Positions 1 through 7,234 of a stretch of 64,000 nucleotides of DNA are shown here, one piece after another. The first letter of the stretch is position 1, and each line of letters opens with the position of its first letter. Under the pieces are notes generated by a model. That model was not told where the DNA came from, did not search any database, and saw nothing but the letters and a program-made list of their open reading frames with translations. This DNA is from JAICKM01 sp050998805. GTDB lineage: Bacteria; Chloroflexota; Chloroflexia; QHBQ01; JAICKM01. The position numbers were made by a program, and so were the translations under genes. The stretch lies in the NCBI GenBank assembly GCA_050998805.1, contig JBPCPV010000031.1, forward strand, positions 65,019 through 129,018, given 5' to 3'.

Positions 1-981
1 GACGAAGTTGATCGGCGAGGCGTCGTGGTAGGTGGTGGGCACGCTTGCGGGGCTGCCGCCCAAGTATGCTTCGAGCACCGCCTTCGAGTCGAGTACCGCC
101 GGGTTCGCCGGGTGAGTGTAGCCGTAGATCATGTCGGTCGGTCCGTAGAGCGAGACGACTCCCCGTATCGCGGGGTCGGGCGGCGTGTAAGCGGCGAGCA
201 GGGCCATTTGCGCTCCCGCCGAGCGACCGAGGATGGCGATCCGCGTGGGGTCGAGGCCGAAATCCGTAGCGTTCGCCTTCAGGTGTGCGATAGCCGAGTG
301 CAGGTCGTCGGTTTCGGCGGGGAAGCGCCACTTGGGGGCCATGCGATAATCTATCGCTGCGACGACGTAGCCGCGAGCCGCCAGATAGGTGTTGAGTTGC
401 GGCAAGTCGGCCCGCCCGCCGTTCTGCCACGAGCCGCCGTGTACCATGACGACGCAGGGGCTGGGGCCGTTCCGGCTCACCGTCTCCGCCCGATATACAT
501 CCATCTTGAGTTCCTGCCCGTCGGGGTTGGCGAAGGTGACCGTGTGGACATTCACCGGGGGCGAGGCGATACCGCGATAGAGGTCGAGCGGGACGAGCGG
601 GGCAGGGCGCGCCGGGGCGTCGGGCCGGGTGAGAGGCTCGACGGCACCGACGGCGTCACCCACCTGCGCCTGCACCTGCCCGGCGAAGGTGAGCGCCCTC
701 GCCAACGCGCTGAGTGTGAGTCCGGCCCCGACGACGCCGAGCGCGGCCCCCACCCTGCCCTGCCACGACAGCCTCCATCCCGGCAGCAGCGTTGCAAGCG
801 CGGGCAACGCGATCCAGTGGCCGAGTTCGGTCGCGCCGAGGCCGACATACCAAAATAAGCCGGCGGGCGCGGGCACCACAGCCAGCGCACCGACGCCAGC
901 GCAGAACGCGCCGACCAGCAGTCGGAGCCACGCGAGCGGCCCCGCGCCCCGGGGAGCGAGTTTCTCCGGTTGTGACCTCAT
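1..981 (-). CDS. alpha/beta hydrolase (carboxylesterase/lipase-like), 3' end beyond window
   Basis: 327 codons are visible, running off the left edge with no stop. The N-terminal ~75 residues are hydrophobic and look like two or three membrane segments. The hydrolase domain shows an oxyanion-hole motif HGGSW preceded by CVVMV, an IDYRMAP block and a nucleophile elbow GRSAGAQ; the Asp/His part of the triad would lie outside the window or near its edge. The ATG is preceded by GGGAGG at good spacing. A minus-strand promoter lies upstream (-35 TTGACA, 16 bp, -10 TAAAAT). Family knowledge: HSL/BD-FAE-like esterases hydrolyse small acyl esters. The substrate cannot be told from sequence. The N-terminal membrane part suggests the enzyme is membrane anchored. 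Confidence 0.85.
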   Translation of the reverse strand, partial: MRSQPEKLAPRGAGPLAWLRLLVGAFCAGVGALAVVPAPAGLFWYVGLGATELGHWIALPALATLLPGWRLSWQGRVGAALGVVGAGLTLSALARALTFAGQVQAQVGDAVGAVEPLTRPDAPARPAPLVPLDLYRGIASPPVNVHTVTFANPDGQELKMDVYRAETVSRNGPSPCVVMVHGGSWQNGGRADLPQLNTYLAARGYVVAAIDYRMAPKWRFPAETDDLHSAIAHLKANATDFGLDPTRIAILGRSAGAQMALLAAYTPPDPAIRGVVSLYGPTDMIYGYTHPANPAVLDSKAVLEAYLGGSPASVPTTYHDASPINFV

Positions 982-1012
982 ACTTCGTCCTCCCTGAGTT
1001 GTTGTCCGGTCC

Positions 1013-1040
1013 ATTTTACGCCGCCGGGGGCGGATGTCAA
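1013..1040 (-). promoter_or_regulatory. promoter of the esterase gene
   Basis: On the minus strand TTGACA (1035-1040) and TAAAAT (1013-1018) are separated by 16 bp, about 32 bases ahead of the esterase start codon. The spacer is very GC-rich. Confidence 0.6.
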
Positions 1041-1149
1041 GGCCGCAGAGTGTCTAGTGCGTACTTCTTATACATCTCTGACGCGGCTCTGCGCCTGCTC
1101 TGAGGCGGGAGGCGGATAATTAGGTGAGAGAGGGCCGATCTGGTATGAT

Positions 1150-1836
1150 ATGAGTATGAAGTCACGAATACTGGTCATTGACGACGATGCGAATATCACG
1201 AGCTTCCTGAAGCGCGCGCTGTCGTATGAGGGCTACTCGGTGGATACGGCGGCAAACGGCACCGAGGGGCTGACGCGTGCGCTGGAGCAGCCTCCCGACC
1301 TAGTCATACTCGACGTGATGATGCCGGGGCTGAACGGCTACGAAGTGGCCGAGCGGCTACGATCCGGTGGCTCTCAACCGATCCTGATGCTGACCGCGCG
1401 GGACGCCGTGCCCGACCGGGTGGAGGGACTGGACAGGGGGGCCGACGACTACATTGTGAAGCCGTTTGCGCTCGAAGAACTGATGGCGCGGGTGCGGGCG
1501 CTGCTGAGGCGCACCGAGCCGGCAACGCGCAACCGATTGAGTTTCTCCGACCTGGTGATCGACCTCGATAGCCACGAGGTACGACGGGCACGCCGGGTGA
1601 TAGAGCTGACCAGCACCGAGTTCGATCTGCTGACGACGTTCGCGCGCCACCCGCGCCAAGTTCTGAGCCGCGACGCGCTGCTCGAAGCGGTCTGGAGCCT
1701 CGATCCCTCCACAGACACACATGTTGTCGAAGTCTACGTCGGCTACCTGCGACAGAAGCTCGAAGCTGGGGGCGAGGTCCGGCTTATCACCACGGTACGC
1801 GGTGTGGGATATGTCTTGAGAGAGACTCCGTCGTGA
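1150..1836 (+). CDS. OmpR/PhoB-family response regulator (MprA-like)
   Basis: 228 residues with a receiver domain (about 5-120) and a winged-helix DNA-binding domain (about 130-226). The acidic pocket is the DDD near residue 11, the phosphoacceptor Asp is in VILDVMMPG, the Thr is in MLTARD, and the Lys is in IVKPF. The wHTH has TSTEFDLL and the terminal TVRGVGYVLR typical of OmpR regulators. A second in-frame ATG two codons on (MKSRILVIDDD) is an equally good start. The gene overlaps the kinase gene by 4 bp (GTGA), so the pair is translationally coupled. Next to an HtrA protease this resembles the mycobacterial mprAB-pepD arrangement, suggesting an envelope-stress role (inference). Confidence 0.95.
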   Translation: MSMKSRILVIDDDANITSFLKRALSYEGYSVDTAANGTEGLTRALEQPPDLVILDVMMPGLNGYEVAERLRSGGSQPILMLTARDAVPDRVEGLDRGADDYIVKPFALEELMARVRALLRRTEPATRNRLSFSDLVIDLDSHEVRRARRVIELTSTEFDLLTTFARHPRQVLSRDALLEAVWSLDPSTDTHVVEVYVGYLRQKLEAGGEVRLITTVRGVGYVLRETPS

Positions 1837-3326
1837 CCCGTCGCATCTTCCTACCGATTAGGCTGCGCCTAGCGCTCTGGTATAGCCTGCTGCTCGGGCT
1901 GGTTCTCGTCCTGGTGTCGGTGCTGGTCTATACAGTCCTGACCGGCAATCTCGATGGGCAGCTTGATGCCTCGCTGGCGGCCAGTGCCCTACAGGTCGGG
2001 CAGCAGAGCCGTGTCGCGGTCGGGTCCAACGGGCTGACGGTCTTCCTCCCACGGCCGGATATGACCGAATCCGATATCTTCGTGCAGGTCGCAGACCCAA
2101 GAGGGGTGATCGTGCAACAGTCTCCTAACCTCGGCGGGTCTCAACTGCCTGTGAGCCAGGCCGCGCAAGGAGTGGCATCGGGCGGGAGCGGGTATTACGA
2201 GACTATTTGGCTCGGCAGCCAGAAATTGCGCCTCTACAACGCGCCGCTTGTGGTCGAGGGCCGGGCCGTGGGGCTGATACAGTCGGGGAGGCTGCTGGCC
2301 CAGGTGGATAACACTGCAGCCGGGCTGCGTCAGCAACTGATACAGGGCGATGCGCTGGCGTTGCTGGTGGCGCTCATCTTAGGCTGGGTCGTGTCGGGGC
2401 AGGCGCTGAGGCCGCTTGAGCGGGTGAGCCGTACGGCAGAGCAGATCGGCGAAGAGCGGGACTTCAGCCGCAGGGTGCGCTATAGGGGGCCGAGTGACGA
2501 GGTGGGAAGACTGGCCGGCACCTTCGACGTGATGCTCGACCAGCTGGAGGGCGCGTATGCGGATCAGCAAAAGGCGTCCCACCGGCTCGAGTCGGCCCTG
2601 GCGGCGCAGCAACGCTTCGTCAGTGATGCATCGCATGAACTCCGGACGCCGCTGACGGCTATCCGGGGCAACGCCGAGCTGTTGCAGAGGGTGCCGAACA
2701 TGGAGCCTGAAGACCGGCGTGAGAGCGTCGCGCAGATCGCCTCTGAGGCCCAGCGTATGAGCCGCCTTGTCGGCGACCTGCTGGAGTTGGCGCGGGCGGA
2801 TGCCGGGCAGCATCTGCGGAGAGAGACCCTGGCGTTCGGGCCGATTGTCTGCGCGGCTGCGGCTGCGGCGCGCCATCTACAGGGCGGTGAGCGGCTGGCG
2901 GCTCGGACACCGCCAGCCGGCGCAGTCGTCGTCGGAGACAGCGATTACCTGAAGCAATTGCTTCTGATCTTGTTGGATAACGCGCTGAAATATACCCCCC
3001 CGGAGGGCCGCGTCGAACTGATCACGGCGGTGCGCGATGGGCAGGTCGAGATTTCGGTGGCCGACAGCGGCTGCGGCATCGCGGCGGAGGATCTGCCGCA
3101 CATCTTTGAGCGGTTCTACCGCGCAGATCGCGCCCGCGCCGCAGGCGGCACAGGCATCGGCCTGGCGATCGCCGGGTGGATCGCAGGCGAACACGGTGGG
3201 CGGATCAAAGTGGAGAGCACGCCTGGGGCCGGGTCTACGTTCACAATAATCCTACCGATGCCGGCTGAGGCGGTTGCCGGCCCGCCGGCCGAATCCCCGG
3301 TGCCCGATTTTCTTACGACATTCTAA
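1833..3326 (+). CDS. membrane sensor histidine kinase, partner of the upstream regulator
   Basis: 497 residues starting at GTG. A transmembrane segment at about 10-35 is followed by an extracytoplasmic sensor region (~35-165), a second transmembrane segment (LALLVALILGWVVSG), HAMP, then HisKA with the phosphorylated His in DASHELRTPL (about residue 268). The HATPase domain shows N box LLDNALKYTP, G1 DSGCGIA, F box FERFYR and G2 GGTGIGLAI. All catalytic motifs are intact. The 4 bp overlap with the regulator gene gives a coupled two-component pair. The downstream htrA gene is the likely target. The ligand or stress sensed is unknown. Confidence 0.95.
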   Translation: MTRRIFLPIRLRLALWYSLLLGLVLVLVSVLVYTVLTGNLDGQLDASLAASALQVGQQSRVAVGSNGLTVFLPRPDMTESDIFVQVADPRGVIVQQSPNLGGSQLPVSQAAQGVASGGSGYYETIWLGSQKLRLYNAPLVVEGRAVGLIQSGRLLAQVDNTAAGLRQQLIQGDALALLVALILGWVVSGQALRPLERVSRTAEQIGEERDFSRRVRYRGPSDEVGRLAGTFDVMLDQLEGAYADQQKASHRLESALAAQQRFVSDASHELRTPLTAIRGNAELLQRVPNMEPEDRRESVAQIASEAQRMSRLVGDLLELARADAGQHLRRETLAFGPIVCAAAAAARHLQGGERLAARTPPAGAVVVGDSDYLKQLLLILLDNALKYTPPEGRVELITAVRDGQVEISVADSGCGIAAEDLPHIFERFYRADRARAAGGTGIGLAIAGWIAGEHGGRIKVESTPGAGSTFTIILPMPAEAVAGPPAESPVPDFLTTF

Positions 3327-3343
3327 TCCAACTCTGCGTCGGC

Positions 3344-3349
3344 TATGAT
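3344..3349 (+). promoter_or_regulatory. possible -10 box of the htrA promoter
   Basis: TATGAT at 3344-3349 lies 17 bp after a weak -35-like TTCTAA (3321-3326). It would start a transcript near 3356, upstream of the leader hairpin and of the chosen htrA start. The -35 is poor, so this is tentative. Confidence 0.35.
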
Positions 3350-3377
3350 AGTAGAGTGGGATAATGGGATTGTACGA

Positions 3378-3413
3378 GATCCGGCGGGCCGCGCAAGGGG
3401 CGCCCGCCGGATC
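3378..3413 (+). other. perfect 12-bp inverted repeat in the htrA leader
   Basis: Arms GATCCGGCGGGC (3378-3389) and GCCCGCCGGATC (3402-3413) enclose a 12-base loop. The structure ends 11 bases before the AAAGGAG ribosome-binding site. No T-run follows, so it does not look like a normal terminator. It may be an mRNA-stabilising hairpin, a partial terminator after the kinase gene, or a protein-binding palindrome. Confidence 0.6.
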
Positions 3414-3440
3414 GGAACCAACTTAAAGGAGAACACTACA

Positions 3441-5285
3441 ATGGATAATTACGACCGCGCCCGGCTTGATGAGCCGGCGGACAACAAGCCGGAAAGTACA
3501 GCAGAGACGAGAGTCACGGGCGGGTCGGATACGCCCCGCCGCAACACTACTCCTTTGACCGGGGGCGAGACCCCGACGGCACAGCCCTGGCCAGCCTATA
3601 CCCACCCGACGATAGCCCAGCAGCCGACCAGCTACGCATACCCCCCGGCACCGGCATATATCCCGCCTCTGGTCTCTCAGCAGAAGCCTGCGCGACGCTC
3701 CGGAGGGATCGGCGGCCTGCTGCTGGCGGGGATGCTGACGCTCGGCCTTGTTGCCGGCGGCGTCGGCGGGGGTGCCACAGCCTGGTATCTCGCCCAGAGC
3801 CAACCGACCGCCGCCACGACCACGACCACCGCCCCGGTCGCGCCGCAAACGAACCCAAATACCAGCAGTTCCGCAGTTAGCCCCGCCGGAGTGGCGAACA
3901 CTCCCTCGAACGCGATCGGCGTGCTCTACAATAAAGTCGCTAACTCGGTCGTGGACGTGATCGTGAGCACCACGAGCAACGGGCCGCTCGGCGACGGCGG
4001 CGAGGGCACAGGCATCGTCGTTGACAAGACCCATGTGCTGACTAACTTCCATGTCGTAGACGGCGCGGTGTCGATCAAGCTCCACCTGCTTGACGGCACG
4101 AGCATAGACGCCAAAGTAGCCGGCACCGCCCCGCAAGATGACCTCGCTATACTCACCGCTAACCTGCCGATGGACAAGCTACAGGCTGCAACCCTCGGCG
4201 ACTCATCGAGCGCCCAGGTCGGCGATGAAGTCGTGGCAATCGGCAACCCGTTCGGCCTCGACCACACCGTGACCGCCGGCATCGTGAGCGCGGTGAACCG
4301 CACATGGAGCAGCGGCAGCGGCAGGCCGATGACCGGCATGATCCAGACCGACGCGCCGATCAACCCCGGCAACTCCGGCGGCCCTCTGTTCAACATAGAC
4401 GGCCAGGTGATCGGGATTAATACCGCAATCGAAAGCCCGGTGCGTGGCTCGGTCGGCGTCGGCTTCGCAATCCCCGTGAACCGCGCTAAGGGCCTCCTGC
4501 CGCAGTTGGAGCAGGGCAGCACCGTACAGCGCGTCATGCTCGGCATCCAGGGGCAGGCCCTAGACACCGATACGGCGACCGCGCTACATGCCCCCGTGAG
4601 CAAGGGCGTGTTGGTGGTCGGCGTTATCCCCAACAGCCCCGCGCAGAAGGCCGGCATCCAGGGCGCAGATCCGACGCAGTCGAGCACGCTCGGCGACATC
4701 GTGACCGCGATTGACGGCACCCCGGTGGCCGCAGTCGAGAACCTGACCACCTACCTCGACAACAAGCATGTCGGCGATGTGGTGACGTTGACTATCATCC
4801 GCGCCGGCAAGACGATGGACGTGAAGGTCACCCTGGCGGCTTGGCAGGACCAGACGCAGACGCAGACCCCCGGCAACCCTCAGATACCGGGTATTCCGAG
4901 CGTTCCGGGCAATCCGGGCCAGGCACCCGGCAACCCCGGGCAGGCACCGTCTCAGCAACAGGCGCGGGCGCAGCTCGGCATACGCGCCATGACCATGACC
5001 CCGCAACTCGCGTCGCAGCTTAACGTCTCGATCAACCAGGGCGTGCTCGTGGTGTCGGTTGTGCCCCAGGGATCGGCCGCGCAGGCTGGCATCCAGGGCG
5101 TGAATCGGACCACCGGCACCGCCGGCGACATTATCACCGCCGTTGACGGCCAACATGTCACGCAGGTCAGCGACCTCGGGACAGCTCTCCAGAACAAACA
5201 GGCCGGCGATACCGTCACTCTGACTATCTGGCGCAGCGGCAAGACGATGGACGTGAAGGTAACACTCGCCGCGTCCACACCCTAA
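3441..5285 (+). CDS. HtrA/DegP-family serine protease with two PDZ domains
   Basis: 614 residues. ATG 3441 is chosen because AAAGGAG lies 9 bases before it; an upstream in-frame ATG at 3345 has no such site and would translate the leader hairpin. Order: Pro/Thr-rich cytoplasmic N terminus, one transmembrane segment (~95-120), Thr-rich linker, trypsin-like domain with His in LTNFHVVDG, Asp in DDLAIL and Ser in NPGNSGGPLF, then two PDZ domains separated by a Gly/Pro/Gln-rich linker. The two PDZ copies are very similar (both end SGKTMDVKVTLAA or AGKTMDVKVTLAA), indicating recent duplication. Role: quality-control degradation of misfolded envelope proteins; probably controlled by the adjacent two-component system. 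Confidence 0.95.
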   Translation: MDNYDRARLDEPADNKPESTAETRVTGGSDTPRRNTTPLTGGETPTAQPWPAYTHPTIAQQPTSYAYPPAPAYIPPLVSQQKPARRSGGIGGLLLAGMLTLGLVAGGVGGGATAWYLAQSQPTAATTTTTAPVAPQTNPNTSSSAVSPAGVANTPSNAIGVLYNKVANSVVDVIVSTTSNGPLGDGGEGTGIVVDKTHVLTNFHVVDGAVSIKLHLLDGTSIDAKVAGTAPQDDLAILTANLPMDKLQAATLGDSSSAQVGDEVVAIGNPFGLDHTVTAGIVSAVNRTWSSGSGRPMTGMIQTDAPINPGNSGGPLFNIDGQVIGINTAIESPVRGSVGVGFAIPVNRAKGLLPQLEQGSTVQRVMLGIQGQALDTDTATALHAPVSKGVLVVGVIPNSPAQKAGIQGADPTQSSTLGDIVTAIDGTPVAAVENLTTYLDNKHVGDVVTLTIIRAGKTMDVKVTLAAWQDQTQTQTPGNPQIPGIPSVPGNPGQAPGNPGQAPSQQQARAQLGIRAMTMTPQLASQLNVSINQGVLVVSVVPQGSAAQAGIQGVNRTTGTAGDIITAVDGQHVTQVSDLGTALQNKQAGDTVTLTIWRSGKTMDVKVTLAASTP

Positions 5286-5329
5286 ACATGTAAATACCGT
5301 TCCTCTCCTTCCTAACTCCCTGTGGTAAG

Positions 5330-5365
5330 GGTAAGGGTCAGCCTCTTTCGAGGCTGACCCTTACC
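5330..5365. terminator. bidirectional terminator between htrA and the small minus-strand gene
   Basis: A perfect 16-bp inverted repeat (5330-5345 with 5350-5365) around a TTTC loop lies between two convergent genes. It has no long T-tract on either side, but its position and strength suit a shared terminator. Confidence 0.75.
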
Positions 5366-5370
5366 GGCTT

Positions 5371-5661
5371 TCACGCCGCCTTCTGCGTCTCCAGTCGAGC
5401 TTCGGCCCAGAGCGCCGCCTCGCGTGCCGGGATCGGGCGGACGTGGCGCGTCGGGCAGAGGGCCAGGATCTCCTTCACGGCCTCTGTCGTCTCCGGGTCC
5501 GACGCTGCGGCTAGCGCCTGCACTCGCCAGGCCCAACCCAGCGTGCCGAGCGCGGCGGGCCAATGGCTGGCGATCTTCGCCAGCAGCGGCAGCGCCAGAC
5601 GGCGGCGTGCCGGGCGCTCGTCATAAACAGAGCGCAGCAGCGGCTGCATCAGATTAAACAT
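5371..5661 (-). CDS. small hypothetical protein
   Basis: 96 residues, soluble, Ala/Leu-rich and probably helical; no family recognised. The start is supported by GGAGGAAG six bases before the ATG. It ends six bases from a strong hairpin shared with htrA. It lies convergent to htrA and divergent from the sigma-factor operon, so it is monocistronic. The good ribosome-binding site and independent terminator make it a real gene despite the lack of recognised homology. Confidence 0.65.
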   Translation of the reverse strand: MFNLMQPLLRSVYDERPARRRLALPLLAKIASHWPAALGTLGWAWRVQALAAASDPETTEAVKEILALCPTRHVRPIPAREAALWAEARLETQKAA

Positions 5662-5738
5662 CTATCTTCCTCCAAGCACGTGTGTTAAGGTTGAGGTCGT
5701 CGGCGTTTGCCTATTCAGGCTATCCGCCCGCGTGCGCG

Positions 5739-5792
5739 AAAAGCGGAAACGGAGCGTCATATGCTATAATCTACTGGGGCGTTTCCGCTTTT
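5739..5792 (+). promoter_or_regulatory. 13-bp palindrome enclosing a -10 box, promoter/operator of the sigma-HTH-ImmA-helicase operon
   Basis: Arms AAAAGCGGAAACG (5739-5751) and CGTTTCCGCTTTT (5780-5792) are perfect inverted repeats 28 bases apart. TATAAT sits between them at 5765-5770; the matching -35 region would fall in the left arm. This is the geometry of an operator whose occupied half-sites block RNA polymerase. The right arm continues into six T residues, so a terminator for incoming plus-strand transcription is an alternative, but no plus-strand gene lies just upstream. Confidence 0.6.
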
Positions 5793-5863
5793 TTCCGGCG
5801 GCGTCACATAGGGAGTGTAGAGCGACCGACACAGACCCGACAGGGTGGGGAGACCGACCAGCA

Positions 5864-6634
5864 GTGGCCGAACCGATGGATGGAGCAGTCAGCGTGGCGC
5901 AAATGCCGGCGGCCGGGGGCTACGGCCTCACCCGCAGCTACAGGCGCCGCCCAGATGTCGAGGCCGAGATCGTGGCCCTGCCCGCCGACCCGTCCAGCCT
6001 GCTGCGGGCGCTGCGGAACGCGAAGGCATATGAGACGCTGGTACATGGCATACGGCGGCTGTGCGCCGACGGCCGCAACCACGACGCCGAGGTCGTTGCC
6101 GACCGACTGATCGACCGGGCGACGCCCCTGATAGCGCGTGTCGCCAAGAGCATTTCGGTTTCTGCCGACGAGAGGGAAGACGTGATCCAGGAAGCGACGA
6201 TCCGGATGTGGAAGGAAGTTGGCGATGCATCTCCTCAGCACGAGTTCTGGGAGGTCCACTTCGAGCGCATGGTACGTCTAGCGTGCAAGGACGCCGCAGA
6301 TCCCCTTTACCGGGCGCGCAAGCACGAGCGGCCTTTCATGCGGGGCACGAGCACGGAGGGCGACACCTGGGACGAGGAGGAGACGCTGGCCGACCCCCAG
6401 GCGCTCGAACCCGCGCTCCTGGTGCCGGAGGCGCTGGCGCAACTCGGAGGCAACGAGCGGAGGGCCATGTACCTCAAGACATTAGGCTACAAAGAGCGTA
6501 GTAAAGATTCAGCGGAGCCGACCATCAGCAGCATCTTGCGCGTGAGCGACCGCACGGTACGCAACTACTTGCGTGCCGGCGAGGCAGCTCTGCGCGACTG
6601 GCTCGATGACGAGCGATCAGAAAGCGAACGGTGA
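5864..6634 (+). CDS. sigma-70-family-like RNA polymerase sigma factor
   Basis: 256 residues from GTG 5864 (ATG 5876 is an alternative). Earlier starts are unlikely because the TATAAT at 5765-5770 places transcription start near 5777. The middle carries a region-2-like helix (DEREDVIQEATIRMWKEV) and the C terminus a region-4-like helix-turn-helix (TISSILRVSDRTVRNYLRAG). Between them is an acidic stretch (DTWDEEETLADP) in place of a long region 3. The first ~70 residues match nothing I know. First gene of a three-gene operon with an HTH protein and an ImmA-helicase fusion; the next gene begins within 30 bases. Likely a specialised regulator of that system. Confidence 0.75.
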   Translation: MAEPMDGAVSVAQMPAAGGYGLTRSYRRRPDVEAEIVALPADPSSLLRALRNAKAYETLVHGIRRLCADGRNHDAEVVADRLIDRATPLIARVAKSISVSADEREDVIQEATIRMWKEVGDASPQHEFWEVHFERMVRLACKDAADPLYRARKHERPFMRGTSTEGDTWDEEETLADPQALEPALLVPEALAQLGGNERRAMYLKTLGYKERSKDSAEPTISSILRVSDRTVRNYLRAGEAALRDWLDDERSESER

Positions 6635-6663
6635 GAGTTATGAACCAATATGAGGAAACCGAT

Positions 6664-7230
6664 ATGCAAGCGATACAGATTGAGTTTTTGGGCGCGATGG
6701 AGCGCGGCGAACACCCCGACGGCTGGCTGAGGCGTTACCCTCAGTACGCGGCGTCTCTGATTGACCTCGCGCAGGCTTACGCGGTCGAAGCGGCCGCGCC
6801 GCCGCCCGATGCTGCCGAGATAGCCGCAGTCGCCGCGATTGCGCGACGGACACTTGCCGCGAGCAGCCTGGCCGCGCCGCTCGGCCTCGGCGAACGCGCC
6901 GCCCGTGCGGGCACCAGCTTGCGTGAGCTGGCAGCGCGCGTCGGCCTGAGCAGCGATGTCATCTTCAAGATCGACCGCCGCATCGTCCGTCCTGAGACGG
7001 TGCCGGCTGCGTTGCTCCGCGAACTCGCCTCCGCGCTCGGCTGCACGGCAATCGCGCTGCGGGCGGGCCTGCTCGGCGGTCCCGCGACGGCGGGAGCGAT
7101 GTACCACGCCGCCCAGCCACCCAAGCCCCGCCAACAGTCCTTCGCCGAGGCCATCGCGGCCAGCGCCGATCTCTCGCCGGAGGCCCGCGCCCGCTGGCTA
7201 GCCGCCGCCGCCGCCCCCGACGAGGGCTGA
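6664..7230 (+). CDS. XRE-like helix-turn-helix protein
   Basis: 188 residues. ATG 6664 has GAGGAAA at ideal spacing; GTG 6631 and ATG 6640, which overlap or abut the sigma gene stop, are alternatives. The N terminus resembles a short helical region (GAMERGEHPDGWLRRYPQY). Residues ~85-130 look like an XRE-type HTH (TSLRELAARVGLSSDVIFKI). The C terminus is Ala-rich. It is followed four bases later by an ImmA/IrrE-domain gene. XRE repressor plus ImmA/IrrE protease pairs (ImmR/ImmA, DdrO/IrrE) are a known switch in which the protease cleaves the repressor on DNA damage, so this protein is a candidate substrate (inference). Confidence 0.7.
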   Translation: MQAIQIEFLGAMERGEHPDGWLRRYPQYAASLIDLAQAYAVEAAAPPPDAAEIAAVAAIARRTLAASSLAAPLGLGERAARAGTSLRELAARVGLSSDVIFKIDRRIVRPETVPAALLRELASALGCTAIALRAGLLGGPATAGAMYHAAQPPKPRQQSFAEAIAASADLSPEARARWLAAAAAPDEG

Positions 7231-7234
7231 CCCC

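Noticed and set aside
25..858. 277-codon open frame on the plus strand
   Set aside because: It is the shadow of the esterase gene on the minus strand, which has the GXSXG and HGG motifs and a good ribosome-binding site.
1066..1085. CTTATACATCTCTGACGC resembles the Nextera transposon-adapter end
   Set aside because: Two mismatches occur and neither the preceding CTGTCT nor the following adapter bases are present; it lies in a continuous natural intergenic region.
5739..5792. intrinsic terminator for a plus-strand gene
   Set aside because: No plus-strand gene ends upstream; htrA already has its own hairpin at 5330-5365 and the intervening gene is on the other strand. Kept as promoter/operator with the terminator reading noted.
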